A DNA stretch of 59,171 bases from the NCBI GenBank assembly GCA_945831575.1, contig CAMACX010000015.1, positions 1 through 59,171 on the forward strand. The letters run 5' to 3'. Positions 19,394-30,033 of the stretch are shown here, one piece after another. Source of the stretch: an uncultured Mediterranea sp. (GTDB lineage Bacteria; Bacteroidota; Bacteroidia; Bacteroidales; Bacteroidaceae). Under the pieces are notes generated by a model. That model ran no database searches, had not been told where the DNA came from, and saw nothing but the letters and a program-made list of their open reading frames with translations. The stretch's first letter is position 1. Each line of letters starts with the position of its first letter. The position numbers and the translations under genes are program-made.

Positions 19394-21949
19394 TTACTCA
19401 GTCTCTTTTCCTTCTTCCATTATGGTCAATCCATCGTTGGCTTCGTTGACCGTGGCCTTAAGGGACGTCCCGCGTTCCAATGCGTGGGTCAGAATGTACT
19501 CAGAGAGATTATCCTCAAGATGATTCTGTATAGCACGCTTCAGCGGACGGGCACCAAACTGCACATCATATCCCTTGGAAGCAAGAAAATCGCAAGCTTT
19601 CTCATCAATGCTCAAGGGATAGCCCAAAGCCTCCATCCTCTGCACAAGTCCCTGTATCTCAAGATCCACAATGCGTCTGATAGAGGATTGGTTGAGTTGG
19701 TCGAAGGTGATAATCTCATCCAGACGGTTCAAGAACTCGGGTGAGAAAGTCTTATGAAGTGCCTTCTGAATGACCCCCCGGGCATAATCGCTGTCGGCAG
19801 CTGCATTACGGCTCTGCGCCGTAAAGCCAACACCCCGTCCAAACTCCTTGAGCTGCTTAGTACCTACGTTGGAGGTGAGGATGATGATGGTGTTCTTGAA
19901 GTCAATGGTACGGCCATTGTTATCAGTCAACCGACCCTCATCAAGTACCTGCAACAAGATATTAAACACCTCTGGATGAGCCTTCTCAATCTCATCAAGC
20001 AGGACGATGGAATAGGGATGACGGCGCACCTTTTCCGTGAGTTGACCGCCTTCCTCATATCCCACATAGCCCGGTGCAGCACCAATGAGACGCGATACAG
20101 TGAACTTCTCCATGTATTCACTCATGTCGATACGTATCAGCGCATCCTTCGAGCCGAACATCTGGATGGCCAGCTGCTGGGCAAGATAGGTCTTACCGAC
20201 ACCTGTAGGTCCCAGAAAGAGGAAGGTACCGATAGGGCGATTGGGGTCTTTCAGACCGAGACGACTTCGCAAGATGGCTCTGGTCACCTTTTCGATGGCT
20301 GCATCCTGGGCTATCACCTTGCCTTGCAACTGCTGTTTCATGCCTGCAAGACGAACTCCTTCACTCTGTGCTACACGCTGCACGGGCACCCCTGACATAA
20401 TGGAGACCACATGAGCAATCTCCTCTTCACCCACCGTCTGACGCTCTTCCTGCCTGTTTTCCTTCCAGTCAGCCTTCATCCGCTCCAATTCAGCGGTCAG
20501 TTCCTTGGTCTTGTCACGATAGCTTGCAGCCAGTTCATAATTCTGTGCAGCTACAGCTTCTGCCCGCAGGTTGTCAGTCTCAGCAATCTGCTTCTGCTGC
20601 ATGACAATAGCTGCTGGCATCTCGACATGGCAGAGGTGCATGCGCGACCCTGCTTCATCGAGCGCATCGATGGCCTTGTCCGGGAAGCAGCGATCGCTGA
20701 TGTAGCGCTGCGTCAACTTCACGCACGCCTCCAGAGCCTGCTCCGTATAGATTACATTGTGGTGTTCCTCGTAACGTTGCTTGATGTTGTGCAGTATATC
20801 AAGCGTCTCTTCTGCGGTAGAAGGCTCCACAAGCACTTTCTGGAATCTCCGCTCCAGAGCCGAATCCTTCTCGATACTCTTCTTGTATTCGTTGAGCGTG
20901 GTGGCACCGATGCATTGCATCTCTCCACGGGCAAGTGCCGGCTTGAGCATGTTGGCGGCATCCATCGAGCCAGCAACACCTCCTGCACCAATCAAGGTAT
21001 GCACCTCATCAATGAATACGATGATGTTGTCATGCTGCTTCAGTTCATTGAGGATGGCACAGACACGCTCCTCAAACTGTCCACGAAACTTTGTGCCAGC
21101 CACCACGAGCGACATATCGAGCATCACGATGCGCTTGTTGAGCAATATGGCAGGCACTCTCTCCTCGGCGATACGCAAAGCCAGCCCTTCCACGATGGCC
21201 GTCTTGCCTACGCCCGCTTCGCCCACCAGGATTGGATTGTTCTTCTTCCGTCGGCCCAGAATCTGCGCCACACGGTCAATCTCTCGCTCACGCCCTACCA
21301 CAGGGTCCAATTTGCCCTCCTTGGCATAGAGCGTTAAGTCCACGCCAAATCGGTCCAGAGCAGGAGTATCACCTTGGTTTCCATCACTATCCTTCACATG
21401 GACACTCTTACGGGCATCCGCATCACTCCGGGAATTGTGCCCGGCCCGAGGCATATCATCATCCTCCTCATCATCCTCATCGGTATAATCCATGCCATCG
21501 AGCGGTTCAGTCTGAGCCGAAATCAAGTGATATACACTCGGGTAGTCCACCCGCTGCCTATTGAGAGACTCGGCAGCCAGTGTACCACCAGCCTTAAGGA
21601 TGGCCAGCAGCACATGCTCTGTATCAGTCAACTGACTTCTCAAGAAGCGCGCTTCAAGCAGACTGAGCCGCATGATGCGTGTAGCCATGGCCGAGATGGC
21701 AACCTCTTCATCAGCATATCCTGACTGATTGGTATAACCTGCCCGCTGCATACCCTCTTCGATATCCTGCTTCAGGACCGACGTATCTGCATGAAGTCTG
21801 TTCAAGATACTCACCGCAGCGCCGTGGCCCCTGCGCAACATGGCCAGCAACAGATGCTCAGGGAGAATAGTCCGGCACTTAAGCCGTCCTGCTTCCTCCC
21901 TGCTTAATTGCAGCAGCTCCTGTACATCCTGCGAAAATTGGTTATTCAT
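19394..21949 (-). CDS. clpC: ATP-dependent Clp protease ATP-binding subunit (ClpC type)
   Basis: An 851-residue Hsp100 unfoldase. Two Clp N repeats occupy residues ~1-140. An acidic linker rich in D and E (DEDDEEDDD) spans ~150-185. AAA-1 has [13 protein letters not shown], an UVR-like coiled middle segment follows (~430-480), and AAA-2 has [13 protein letters not shown] and [14 protein letters not shown]. The UVR segment and single short middle domain point to ClpC rather than ClpB. It would deliver substrates to ClpP, whose gene is not here. No CtsR gene or mcsAB is seen nearby. Confidence 0.92.
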   Translation of the reverse strand: MNNQFSQDVQELLQLSREEAGRLKCRTILPEHLLLAMLRRGHGAAVSILNRLHADTSVLKQDIEEGMQRAGYTNQSGYADEEVAISAMATRIMRLSLLEARFLRSQLTDTEHVLLAILKAGGTLAAESLNRQRVDYPSVYHLISAQTEPLDGMDYTDEDDEEDDDMPRAGHNSRSDADARKSVHVKDSDGNQGDTPALDRFGVDLTLYAKEGKLDPVVGREREIDRVAQILGRRKKNNPILVGEAGVGKTAIVEGLALRIAEERVPAILLNKRIVMLDMSLVVAGTKFRGQFEERVCAILNELKQHDNIIVFIDEVHTLIGAGGVAGSMDAANMLKPALARGEMQCIGATTLNEYKKSIEKDSALERRFQKVLVEPSTAEETLDILHNIKQRYEEHHNVIYTEQALEACVKLTQRYISDRCFPDKAIDALDEAGSRMHLCHVEMPAAIVMQQKQIAETDNLRAEAVAAQNYELAASYRDKTKELTAELERMKADWKENRQEERQTVGEEEIAHVVSIMSGVPVQRVAQSEGVRLAGMKQQLQGKVIAQDAAIEKVTRAILRSRLGLKDPNRPIGTFLFLGPTGVGKTYLAQQLAIQMFGSKDALIRIDMSEYMEKFTVSRLIGAAPGYVGYEEGGQLTEKVRRHPYSIVLLDEIEKAHPEVFNILLQVLDEGRLTDNNGRTIDFKNTIIILTSNVGTKQLKEFGRGVGFTAQSRNAAADSDYARGVIQKALHKTFSPEFLNRLDEIITFDQLNQSSIRRIVDLEIQGLVQRMEALGYPLSIDEKACDFLASKGYDVQFGARPLKRAIQNHLEDNLSEYILTHALERGTSLKATVNEANDGLTIMEEGKETE

Positions 21950-22333
21950 ACGCTAAAATCCTCTATCTTGGTTACAATTTTGCTAGCAAATATACGGTAT
22001 AATCCGATACCTGCGCATATTTTCACGTTTTTTACTACAAATAGCGTGCCATGATCCACACTGAGTATTGCCATTACCAACATCCACTTATACCTTATTA
22101 TATATGTCACCCATACCGTACAAGTACGGGGCAGCTACCACACTGGCACGGAGCGCGAGCCGTATTTGCACAGCGCATAAGCTAGTCGAAATACCCCAAA
22201 CCACGCAATAAATGACGTAATACAACAAAAACAACAAACTTTATGATAGAAAACTTTCGTATGTCAGAAAAAAGCCGTATCTTAGCATGGTTTTTTAGGA
22301 GCCTAAGTATGTTTAATTAATATTCATTGGTAA
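21950..22333. other. 384-bp divergent intergenic region clpC/gyrA
   Basis: It holds a minus-strand -7 element for clpC and a plausible leader for gyrA. A TATGTTTA at 22308 is one base off TAnnTTTG and could serve gyrA. No gene, tRNA or clear hairpin with a T tract is seen in the middle part. Confidence 0.5.
21987..21994 (-). promoter_or_regulatory. -7 element (TATATTTG) for clpC
   Basis: Minus-strand TAnnTTTG match 37 bases before the clpC ATG; no -33 match. Confidence 0.45.
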
Positions 22334-24940
22334 ATGATTGAACAAGACAGAATTATAAAAATCAACATCGAGGAGGAGATGAAGTCATCCTACATTGACT
22401 ACTCCATGTCAGTGATAGTCTCACGCGCCCTCCCGGATGTAAGAGACGGATTTAAGCCCGTCCATCGCCGCATCCTCTTCGGCATGATGGGGTTGGGGAA
22501 CACTTCAGACAAACCTTACAAGAAATCAGCCAGAGTCGTAGGAGATGTGCTCGGTAAGTATCACCCCCATGGCGACTCTTCCGTATATGGTGCCCTCGTA
22601 CGTATGGCACAGCCCTGGGCCATGAGATACATGCTCGTGGATGGACAGGGCAACTACGGTTCGGTCGATGGCGACAGTGCAGCCGCCATGCGTTACACCG
22701 AATGCCGACTGCAAAAGATCGGAGAAGATATGATGCAGGACCTTGACAAAGAGACCGTGGACATGCAGAACAACTTCGATGACTCACTGCAAGAACCCAC
22801 CGTGATGCCTACGCGCATACCCAACCTGCTGGTCAACGGTGCATCAGGTATCGCCGTCGGAATGGCAACCAACATGCCCACGCACAACCTCTCTGAAGTT
22901 ATCGATGCCTGCGTTGCCTACATTGACAACAACGACATCGAAGTGGAAGAACTGATGAACTACGTCAAGGCTCCCGATTTCCCCACAGGAGGCTACATCT
23001 ATGGCATGAGCGGCGTGCGCGAAGCCTATCTGACTGGTCGCGGCCGCGTAGTCATACGTGCCAAAGCAGAAATCGAAAGCGGAGGCACACACGATAAGAT
23101 TGTCATCACCGAGATACCCTACGGAGTCAACAAGGCAGAACTCATCAAATACATCGCTGACCTGGCCAATGAGAAGAAAATCGAAGGCATAGCCAACGCC
23201 AACGATGAGTCTGACCGTGAAGGCATGCGTATCGTCATTGACGTAAAACGCGACGCCAACGCCAGCGTAGTGCTCAACAAGCTCTACAAGATGACCATGC
23301 TGCAGACCTCGTTTGGTGTGAACAACGTAGCCCTCGTCCATGGCCGTCCACGTCTGCTCAACCTCAAAGACCTGATTCGCTACTTCATCGAGCACCGCCA
23401 CGATGTCGTCATCCGTCGGACACAATACGACCTGCGTAAAGCCAAGGAACGTGCCCATATCCTTGAGGGACTGATCATTGCCTCCGACAACATTGATGAG
23501 GTAATCCACATCATCCGGGCCGCCAAGACTCCCAACGAGGCCATCACGGGACTGATGGAGCGCTTCGCACTGACCGAGATTCAGTCGCGTGCCATCGTCG
23601 AGATGCGTCTGCGTCAGCTCACCGGCCTCATGCAAGACCAGCTCCATGCCGAATACGAGGAAATTAAGAAACAGATTGCCTACCTTGAGGAAATTCTCGT
23701 CAACGATGAGCTCTGCCGCAAGGTCATCCGGGACGAGCTCATCGAAGTCAAAGAGAAATATGGTGACGAGCGCCGCTCGGAAATCGTCTATTCATCCGAA
23801 GAATTCAACCCAGAAGACTTCTACGCCGACGATGAGATGATCATTACCATCTCTCATATGGGCTACATCAAGCGCACCCCGCTCTCCGAATTCAGAGCAC
23901 AAAATAGGGGAGGAGTAGGTTCACGCGGTACCGATACCCGCGATGAAGACTTCATCGAGCACATCTACCCCGCCACGATGCACAACACCATGATGTTCTT
24001 CACCCAGAAAGGCCGCTGCTACTGGCTCAAAGTCTATGAAATCCCAGAAGGTAGCAAGAACTCCAAGGGTCGAGCCATACAGAACCTGCTCAACATCGAC
24101 TCCGATGATGCAGTCAACGCCTACCTGCGCGTCAAGAACCTCAACGATGCAGAATATGTCAACAGCCACTACGTCGTATTCTGCACCAAGAATGGTATCA
24201 TCAAGAAAACCTCGCTCGAACAATACTCCCGTCCACGTCAGAACGGTGTCAACGCCATACTGATACGCGAAGATGACCGAGTCATCGAGGTACGCATGAC
24301 TGATGGTAACAACGAGATCATCATGGCCAACCGCAACGGCCGGGCCATCCGCTTCAACGAAGCAGCAGTACGCGCCATGGGCCGCACCGCTACAGGAGTA
24401 CGCGGTATGCAACTCGACGATGACGGCAACGATGAAGTAGTAGGTATGGTATGCATCAAAGACCCTGAGAAAGAGACCATCATGGTTGTTTCCGAGCAGG
24501 GCTACGGCAAACGCTCAGATATCGATGACTACCGCAAGACCAACCGTGGTGGAAAGGGTGTGAAGACCATCAATATCACCGAGAAGACAGGTAAACTTGT
24601 CACCATCAAGTCTGTCACCGACGATAATGACCTAATGATAATCAACAAGTCAGGCATCACACTCCGCCTTAAGCTCTCAAACGTCCGCGTCATGGGCCGT
24701 GCCACACAAGGTGTCCGCCTGATCAACCTGGAGAAGCGCAACGATGAGATTGGTTCCGTCTGCAAGGTGACTACTGATGAGGAAGCAGAATCCATCATCG
24801 AAGAAGCCACTCAGCAATCACTTGACTTCAAAGAGTTTGACGATTCCGCAATCCAATCTCAGCCCTTTGATGACGAAGATGATACAACCAATGACTCCCT
24901 AGAAACACAGGACAATCCTGATGATAATATTGAAGAATAG
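22334..24940 (+). CDS. gyrA: DNA gyrase subunit A
   Basis: An 868-residue type IIA topoisomerase subunit that cuts and rejoins DNA during negative supercoiling. The catalytic Tyr121 is in AMRYTECRL and the quinolone region is [19 protein letters not shown] (residues 78-95). The C-terminal half carries the six-bladed pinwheel with the GyrA-box [10 protein letters not shown] at ~residue 527, which supports gyrase rather than ParC. The tail is acidic (DDEDDTTND). At the place of E. coli Asp87 there is Gly86. It is followed after 31 bases by a secreted TPR protein. Confidence 0.96.
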   Translation: MIEQDRIIKINIEEEMKSSYIDYSMSVIVSRALPDVRDGFKPVHRRILFGMMGLGNTSDKPYKKSARVVGDVLGKYHPHGDSSVYGALVRMAQPWAMRYMLVDGQGNYGSVDGDSAAAMRYTECRLQKIGEDMMQDLDKETVDMQNNFDDSLQEPTVMPTRIPNLLVNGASGIAVGMATNMPTHNLSEVIDACVAYIDNNDIEVEELMNYVKAPDFPTGGYIYGMSGVREAYLTGRGRVVIRAKAEIESGGTHDKIVITEIPYGVNKAELIKYIADLANEKKIEGIANANDESDREGMRIVIDVKRDANASVVLNKLYKMTMLQTSFGVNNVALVHGRPRLLNLKDLIRYFIEHRHDVVIRRTQYDLRKAKERAHILEGLIIASDNIDEVIHIIRAAKTPNEAITGLMERFALTEIQSRAIVEMRLRQLTGLMQDQLHAEYEEIKKQIAYLEEILVNDELCRKVIRDELIEVKEKYGDERRSEIVYSSEEFNPEDFYADDEMIITISHMGYIKRTPLSEFRAQNRGGVGSRGTDTRDEDFIEHIYPATMHNTMMFFTQKGRCYWLKVYEIPEGSKNSKGRAIQNLLNIDSDDAVNAYLRVKNLNDAEYVNSHYVVFCTKNGIIKKTSLEQYSRPRQNGVNAILIREDDRVIEVRMTDGNNEIIMANRNGRAIRFNEAAVRAMGRTATGVRGMQLDDDGNDEVVGMVCIKDPEKETIMVVSEQGYGKRSDIDDYRKTNRGGKGVKTINITEKTGKLVTIKSVTDDNDLMIINKSGITLRLKLSNVRVMGRATQGVRLINLEKRNDEIGSVCKVTTDEEAESIIEEATQQSLDFKEFDDSAIQSQPFDDEDDTTNDSLETQDNPDDNIEE

Positions 24941-24971
24941 ACATAGTATTAATTTAAAAACAACAATCATT

Positions 24972-26183
24972 ATGAAAAAAGTATTTTTTTCACTGGCTAT
25001 GCTCTTTGTAGCCGGATTGACGTTCGCCCAAATGAAAAACGTCAAAGATGCAAGAGCTATTGTGAACGAAATGAAGCCTGATTTTGCCAAAGCAGAACAG
25101 CTGATCAACGCCGCATTGACTAATCCCGAATCCAAAGATGATGCAGAAACTTGGAACGTAGCAGGACTCATCCAGAAGAAAAGAAGCGAAAAGGAGATGG
25201 AAAATGCCTATCTGAGAAAGCCTTATGACACCGTTCAAGTCTATAAGAGTGCCTTAGAGATGTGCAAGTACTTCTTCAAATGTGATGAACTGGCTCAAAA
25301 GCCTAATGAAAAAGGAAAAATTAAGAATAAATATAGAAAAGCCAATGCAGCTGCCATCATGGCTGAACGAGGCAACCTGATTAACGGCGGTATCTATTAC
25401 TATAATCAGGACAATAGCCAGGAGGCCCTTGCTTACTTCGGCATGTATGTTGATGTAGCTGAAAGTCCGATACTTGCAGACCAGAATCTGGTGAAGTCTG
25501 ATACACTGCTTCCTCAGATTGCTTACTACGCTAGCCTTGCAGCAAATAAGATGAAAGATTTTGCTGCCATGAAGAAATATGCTACCTATGCAAAAGAAGA
25601 CAAGGAATTTGGACAGGGAGCTATGGAACTGATTTGCACTGCTTTAAAGGAACAAGGCGATACTGAAGCTTGGGTTGCAGCCTTGAAAGAAGGTCTGAAT
25701 AAGTATCCTCAAAACACCTTCTTATTCAGCAACTTGATTGACTATTACAACAACAACAACAAGTTTGATGAAGCGTTGGCATTCGCCGATGGTATGATTG
25801 CTAACGACCCCAATAACGGTCTTTTCACTTATGTGAAAGGTTACCTGTACCACAACATGAAGCAATACGACAACGCCATCAAGTACTATAAAGAGGCTAT
25901 AGAGAAGGATCCCAAGTTGGCAGAAGCTTATTCCAACCTTGGTCTGATCTATTGCATTCAGGCTCAGGAGTTCTCAGAGAAGGCAACTACAGACATCAAC
26001 GACCCCAAGTATAACGAAGACCAGGAGACACTCCGCAACTTCTATGTATTGGCTAAGCCTTGCTACGAAGATTGCCGCAAAGTAGCTCCTGAAAGAAAAG
26101 AACTCTGGCTCTCAGGTCTGCAACGCGTATATTACCTGCTCAACATGGAAAAAGAACTGCAAGAAATTGAATCGATGATGTAA
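24972..26183 (+). CDS. secreted tetratricopeptide-repeat protein
   Basis: A 403-residue protein with a clear Sec signal peptide (MKKVFFSLAMLFVAGLTFAQ) and several TPR units, the clearest being FTYVKGYLYHNMKQYDNAIK followed by AEAYSNLGLIYCIQAQ. The start at 24972 is chosen because it opens the signal peptide; the frame extends upstream into the gyrA end. It is probably a periplasmic scaffold. Partner and function are unknown. It probably shares a transcript with gyrA and ends at a strong terminator. Confidence 0.85.
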   Translation: MKKVFFSLAMLFVAGLTFAQMKNVKDARAIVNEMKPDFAKAEQLINAALTNPESKDDAETWNVAGLIQKKRSEKEMENAYLRKPYDTVQVYKSALEMCKYFFKCDELAQKPNEKGKIKNKYRKANAAAIMAERGNLINGGIYYYNQDNSQEALAYFGMYVDVAESPILADQNLVKSDTLLPQIAYYASLAANKMKDFAAMKKYATYAKEDKEFGQGAMELICTALKEQGDTEAWVAALKEGLNKYPQNTFLFSNLIDYYNNNNKFDEALAFADGMIANDPNNGLFTYVKGYLYHNMKQYDNAIKYYKEAIEKDPKLAEAYSNLGLIYCIQAQEFSEKATTDINDPKYNEDQETLRNFYVLAKPCYEDCRKVAPERKELWLSGLQRVYYLLNMEKELQEIESMM

Positions 26184-26203
26184 AATCCATCTCTTTAACA
26201 CAG

Positions 26204-26246
26204 AATGAGGCCTCTACCACATCAAGGGTAGAGGCCTCATTTCTTT
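26204..26246 (+). terminator. strong hairpin terminator
   Basis: AATGAGGCCTCTACC (26204-26218) pairs perfectly with GGTAGAGGCCTCATT (26227-26241), 8-base loop, then TCTTTT. Confidence 0.9.
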
Positions 26247-26383
26247 TAGAATACTAATCTATCTATCTCACAACAAGTATTTTCCGTATATTATATTAAA
26301 CATAATTGTGATTAGAAAAATATTCTGAATCAAATATTTATTTCGACCTTATCATTTGTACAGATACATTGGACTGTCATAGC

Positions 26384-26650
26384 TTATCTTTCTCCAAGCT
26401 GATCTGTTGATTCCTCTAAAATACGCAAGGCTGCATCAAGTACCGTTGTATCATCAATCATCACCAAACCGCCATCAGGCCCTGGTTCTAAATGAATCCC
26501 CACACTTTTACCAGCCTTAAAATTGTGACCACCGAAGAAATTCCGAACTGTATCTACATCCAAGTCTAATTCATCAGCTAAACGGTGCATGCTTCCATCT
26601 GGTAATGCATCCTTAATCTTACGCAATTCATTAAAAGTAATTGTTCTCAT
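26384..26650 (-). CDS. small DNA-binding-type protein
   Basis: An 88-residue protein. The N-terminal half (LPDGSMHRLADELDLDVDTV, then RNFFGGHNF) looks like a helix-turn-helix in which a nutrient of turns precedes a recognition helix; the C-terminal half (LEPGPDGGLVMIDDTTVLDA) is a conserved acidic segment. Similar short proteins are frequent in Bacteroides genomes and are usually called DNA-binding. It stands between the gyrA transcript and the Bat operon, on the Bat strand but separated from batE by only 40 bases, so it could be the tail of that operon. Target unknown. Confidence 0.7.
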   Translation of the reverse strand: MRTITFNELRKIKDALPDGSMHRLADELDLDVDTVRNFFGGHNFKAGKSVGIHLEPGPDGGLVMIDDTTVLDAALRILEESTDQLGER

Positions 26651-26690
26651 ACCTATTTCGAGTATTGAATTTATAATAAATAACAGACAA

Positions 26691-27443
26691 CTAAATCACT
26701 TCGATACTCTCAGCTGGTACCCAGCCTACCTTATCGTTCTCAATGCATATTTCCTTCCATTCACGCATTGAGTCATCCTTAATTACCACCTTATGACCTT
26801 CATGAAGGATGAACAGACTGGTACCATTCTCACTGGGTGTACTCCTTACGGTAATACTTGGAGTAAGCACTATAGCCTTGTTACGATGCGTCTGTTCACT
26901 CTTAAGAGTAGCTGCAAACCAATTGAAAATCAAGGTAAAGAGCAGCAAAGCCAAGCCTGTAAAGAAGCCAATCTTCTTCCATAGCACCACTTTGGAGAAG
27001 AAAAACAGTCCTAAGGAAACCAACAGCAGCAAGAAGGCTACAATAGCACCCGTAGCCCACACATCCATACTGAATCCATGCATTGCCTGCTTAATCCATG
27101 CAACAAAGAAAATCTCTGGTTGCTCCAATTCATTGTCAATCGTCTTAGCACGAGCAATCTTCAGGTTTGCTCGTGCATCTGTATAACCAGGATTAACAAG
27201 CAATGCACGCTCATAATTCAGAATAGCCTTAGCAATCTCATCACTTTTATAATACGCATTGCCTAGATTGTAGTATAATTCATCCGATTCTCCCGTTACT
27301 AACAAACTTTCATACAGTTCAATAGCCCGAGTATAGTCTCCATTCAGATAAGCACTGTCAGCCTCCACCTTCATATTAGGTTCTTGTGCAGCAACCGAGG
27401 TTATCATCAGCATTGCACACGCTATCATCAATTGTTTTTTCAT
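26691..27443 (-). CDS. batE: BatE, TPR/SH3 aerotolerance protein
   Basis: About 250 residues. A signal peptide (MKKQLMIACAMLMITSVAAQ) is followed by TPRs in the periplasm (LYYNLGNAYYKSDEIAKAIL), two membrane segments at ~145-200, and a C-terminal SH3-like domain (VRSTPSENGTSLFILHEG). The ATG at 27443 is preferred to 27458 because it starts the signal peptide directly. It is the last bat gene. In B. fragilis the bat locus helps growth after oxygen exposure; the exact task of BatE is unknown. Confidence 0.9.
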   Translation of the reverse strand: MKKQLMIACAMLMITSVAAQEPNMKVEADSAYLNGDYTRAIELYESLLVTGESDELYYNLGNAYYKSDEIAKAILNYERALLVNPGYTDARANLKIARAKTIDNELEQPEIFFVAWIKQAMHGFSMDVWATGAIVAFLLLLVSLGLFFFSKVVLWKKIGFFTGLALLLFTLIFNWFAATLKSEQTHRNKAIVLTPSITVRSTPSENGTSLFILHEGHKVVIKDDSMREWKEICIENDKVGWVPAESIEVI

Positions 27444-27465
27444 ACGAAACATCTGCATCAGATTT

Positions 27466-29298
27466 TTAATGTTTTACTTGATTCTCCATCTCACCAATTA
27501 CACTCAACGATGCGTTATACACCTTATCCATTGCTTGATTCGGGTCACCAGGAGCGAAACGAGCAAACTCACACTCATTCAGTGTCTCAATAAACTCTTT
27601 AATCAAATTATCTGCTACGTGGTGCGAACGCAAGGCCTCCTCAATATTATCCTTGGACAGTTGAGAGACCGGAATACTCAGTTTATCGCTGACATATCCC
27701 CACAAAGCCTTTAATACCTCATCGTAGAAGTCATCTTTTCTATTTTCACTCAACAATTTACCGGCTTGCTTCATTCTCTTGACGGCCACTTTATTTGCTT
27801 TTTTGGTACGCATCTGAACTACATTCGCATTGGCTGAGATTTGCTTTCTATAGAGCATTACAAATAGTACAAACGCCAGTAACGGAAGAATATACCACAT
27901 CCAATAGGCTGCGGTGCCAAAGAAGAACTCGCCACGAGGTGTCAAATGCAATGCATTCTGCTTGATAAAACGAATATCCTCATTCAGCACTTGCAGGTTT
28001 TCCTTATTAGTAAAGTTGGCAATACTTTGTGCTGCATTCCCCTCACCCTTAGCCACCTGAATGGTATATTCCTCTGTGGTCAATGTCTTGTATGACTTTG
28101 ACTTGATGTCAAAATAGCCAAATCTTACCGCTGGTATCTTGAAGGTACCTGCAGAGCGTGGAATCGCTAGATATTCAATTACTTTGTTTCCTGTCAAGCC
28201 ATCGGTGGTCAACTTGAACTTGCTTTCATCTTTCGGATCATAGACTTCAAATGTTTCAGGGAAGTTCACCTCAGGATTGGCTACCAATTTCAGGTTACCC
28301 GTACCCGAAATGACCAGCTTAAGCGTAATGGCATCGTTAGTCTTGACCTCAGTAGCACTAATTGTGGAAGAGATGTTAAACTCCCCTACTCCTCCACTGT
28401 ATCCTTCTGGCTTACCTGAAGGTAACGCACTGACGTGCATATTGATTTTAGGGGTAAAAATAGATTTCTTGACTTCTACCACTCCTCCACCATTGAAGAG
28501 TGCTTCAAAAGGATCGGTCACTCGCGAAGCCTGTGCAATGGAGGCATCAAAGCGAGCCCCATCAATAGTCAACTCTCCTGATTGCTGCGGGAAGAGAATA
28601 AACTGACGGTAAATCGTTGTCTGGTAATTACGTCCCTTGTAATGCTCCAGCTTCCAGCGACGGTCAGCAGGTTGCTCTACCTCCTGCGAATGAAATCCGT
28701 TGAAATCAGGCAACTTGATGTTGTCAAACCCACGCAAGTCCACAGCGGTATAAATCTTATAAGTCAGCAGAAAAGCCTCTTGCTCATAGACATTCGATTT
28801 GCTCACTGTAGAGGTGATCATCAAGTCGTTACTTGATATACTTCCACTATTTGCTGCACCACCTTGGCTACTACTTCCTTGATTAGAACTTGCACCAGCA
28901 CTTTTATCAGCAGGCAATACCCTGATGCGTACAGAGTTGGATACCAAAGGCTTTCCAGCTGCCACAATAGTGGCTCCTGGTATGGAAAACTCTCCTTCTT
29001 TCTGGGCCATCAGTGTATATGTAAAAGTGATACTACTGCTTTGTGTGGCCTTTCCGTTAATGATCTCCATACTGCTCTGACGCGAACTTTGAGGTCCCAT
29101 AAGGACTTCAAACCCTTTGATTGTGGGTGCCTTGAAGTCTCTGACCTGTTGTGTAGTCACGGTAAACGAAAGTCTGAAGTGATCACCCACGACCACAGCT
29201 TCTGGAGCCGTTGCCGTAAATGTAACCGTTTCGTCTGCCCAAATTGCTGCACAACCCAATATCTGCAGCACTATCCATAAGAATATTAATCTCTTCAT
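27466..29298 (-). CDS. batD: BatD, aerotolerance membrane protein
   Basis: A 610-residue BatD-family protein with a signal peptide ending near IWADETV, several Ig-like beta domains in the periplasm (~25-420), a single membrane segment near 460-485 (YWMWYILPLLAFVLFVMLY), and a cytoplasmic tail with helices (VAVKRMKQAGKLLSENRKDD). It sits in the order batC-batD-batE with 21 and ~22 base gaps. It is likely a scaffold linking the von Willebrand proteins BatA/BatB to periplasmic partners. Confidence 0.9.
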   Translation of the reverse strand: MKRLIFLWIVLQILGCAAIWADETVTFTATAPEAVVVGDHFRLSFTVTTQQVRDFKAPTIKGFEVLMGPQSSRQSSMEIINGKATQSSSITFTYTLMAQKEGEFSIPGATIVAAGKPLVSNSVRIRVLPADKSAGASSNQGSSSQGGAANSGSISSNDLMITSTVSKSNVYEQEAFLLTYKIYTAVDLRGFDNIKLPDFNGFHSQEVEQPADRRWKLEHYKGRNYQTTIYRQFILFPQQSGELTIDGARFDASIAQASRVTDPFEALFNGGGVVEVKKSIFTPKINMHVSALPSGKPEGYSGGVGEFNISSTISATEVKTNDAITLKLVISGTGNLKLVANPEVNFPETFEVYDPKDESKFKLTTDGLTGNKVIEYLAIPRSAGTFKIPAVRFGYFDIKSKSYKTLTTEEYTIQVAKGEGNAAQSIANFTNKENLQVLNEDIRFIKQNALHLTPRGEFFFGTAAYWMWYILPLLAFVLFVMLYRKQISANANVVQMRTKKANKVAVKRMKQAGKLLSENRKDDFYDEVLKALWGYVSDKLSIPVSQLSKDNIEEALRSHHVADNLIKEFIETLNECEFARFAPGDPNQAMDKVYNASLSVIGEMENQVKH

Positions 29299-29319
29299 TT
29301 CAATTTGAGTTTCAATTAT

Positions 29320-30033
29320 TTACCAATCCTTTTCCAACTTACCTCCCTGAATCACCTGCTGCTTCTTTACCTTCTCTTGCACGTCTTTCTCATCCTGCAT
29401 GACAGAGCGAAGTAGTTGCTCGGCATTCTCTTTAGACATTTTCTCCTCTTGATTCTGCTGTTGACCGGAATTTTGCTGTTGATCCTGCTGCTTATTGTCT
29501 TGGTTCTGATTCTGATTATTATTTTCCTGCTGCTCTTGCTTCTGTTGCTCCTCCTTTTGCTGTTGGTCCTGGTTCTGCTGATTCTGCTGTTGGTCTTTCA
29601 GCAATTTCTGGCAAAGTGCCAGGTTATACTTGGTATCCATATTACGAGGGTCATTGCGCAACGACTGTTTATAGGCCTCTATTGCCTTAGCATAATCCTT
29701 CTGCGACTGGATAATCACTCCCATATTATGATAGATCTTGCCCAGTTGTTCCTTGTCCTTCTCCAGTTTCAAGGCATCCGAATACACCTTCATGGCATCC
29801 TCCATCTTGTTTTGTTGACTTAATGCATTACCCAGATTATACATCGCAATCCCTGACGAAGGATTGATATCCATCGCCTTACGGTAACTTACTTCAGCAT
29901 CCACAAAAGAGCTATCTGCAAACTGCCGATTACCTTTACGGATATAATTGCGCTCTTCTTTTTGGGCCGATACATTCATCGCCAGTGCCAGCATCAGCAA
30001 GAGCCATCCTAAACCCAAACCGTATTGCTTCAT
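29320..30033 (-). CDS. batC: BatC, TPR protein with Q/N-rich tail
   Basis: A 237-residue protein with a signal peptide (ending near NVSAQ) and three TPR units between ~35 and 145. A long run of Q, N, E, K and D follows (~148-205), then SKENAEQLLRSVMQDEKDVQ. The Q/N tail is a low-complexity linker, encoded by repeats of CAG/CAA and AAC/AAT. Its ATG overlaps the batB stop in an ATGA arrangement, indicating translational coupling. Confidence 0.88.
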   Translation of the reverse strand: MKQYGLGLGWLLLMLALAMNVSAQKEERNYIRKGNRQFADSSFVDAEVSYRKAMDINPSSGIAMYNLGNALSQQNKMEDAMKVYSDALKLEKDKEQLGKIYHNMGVIIQSQKDYAKAIEAYKQSLRNDPRNMDTKYNLALCQKLLKDQQQNQQNQDQQQKEEQQKQEQQENNNQNQNQDNKQQDQQQNSGQQQNQEEKMSKENAEQLLRSVMQDEKDVQEKVKKQQVIQGGKLEKDW

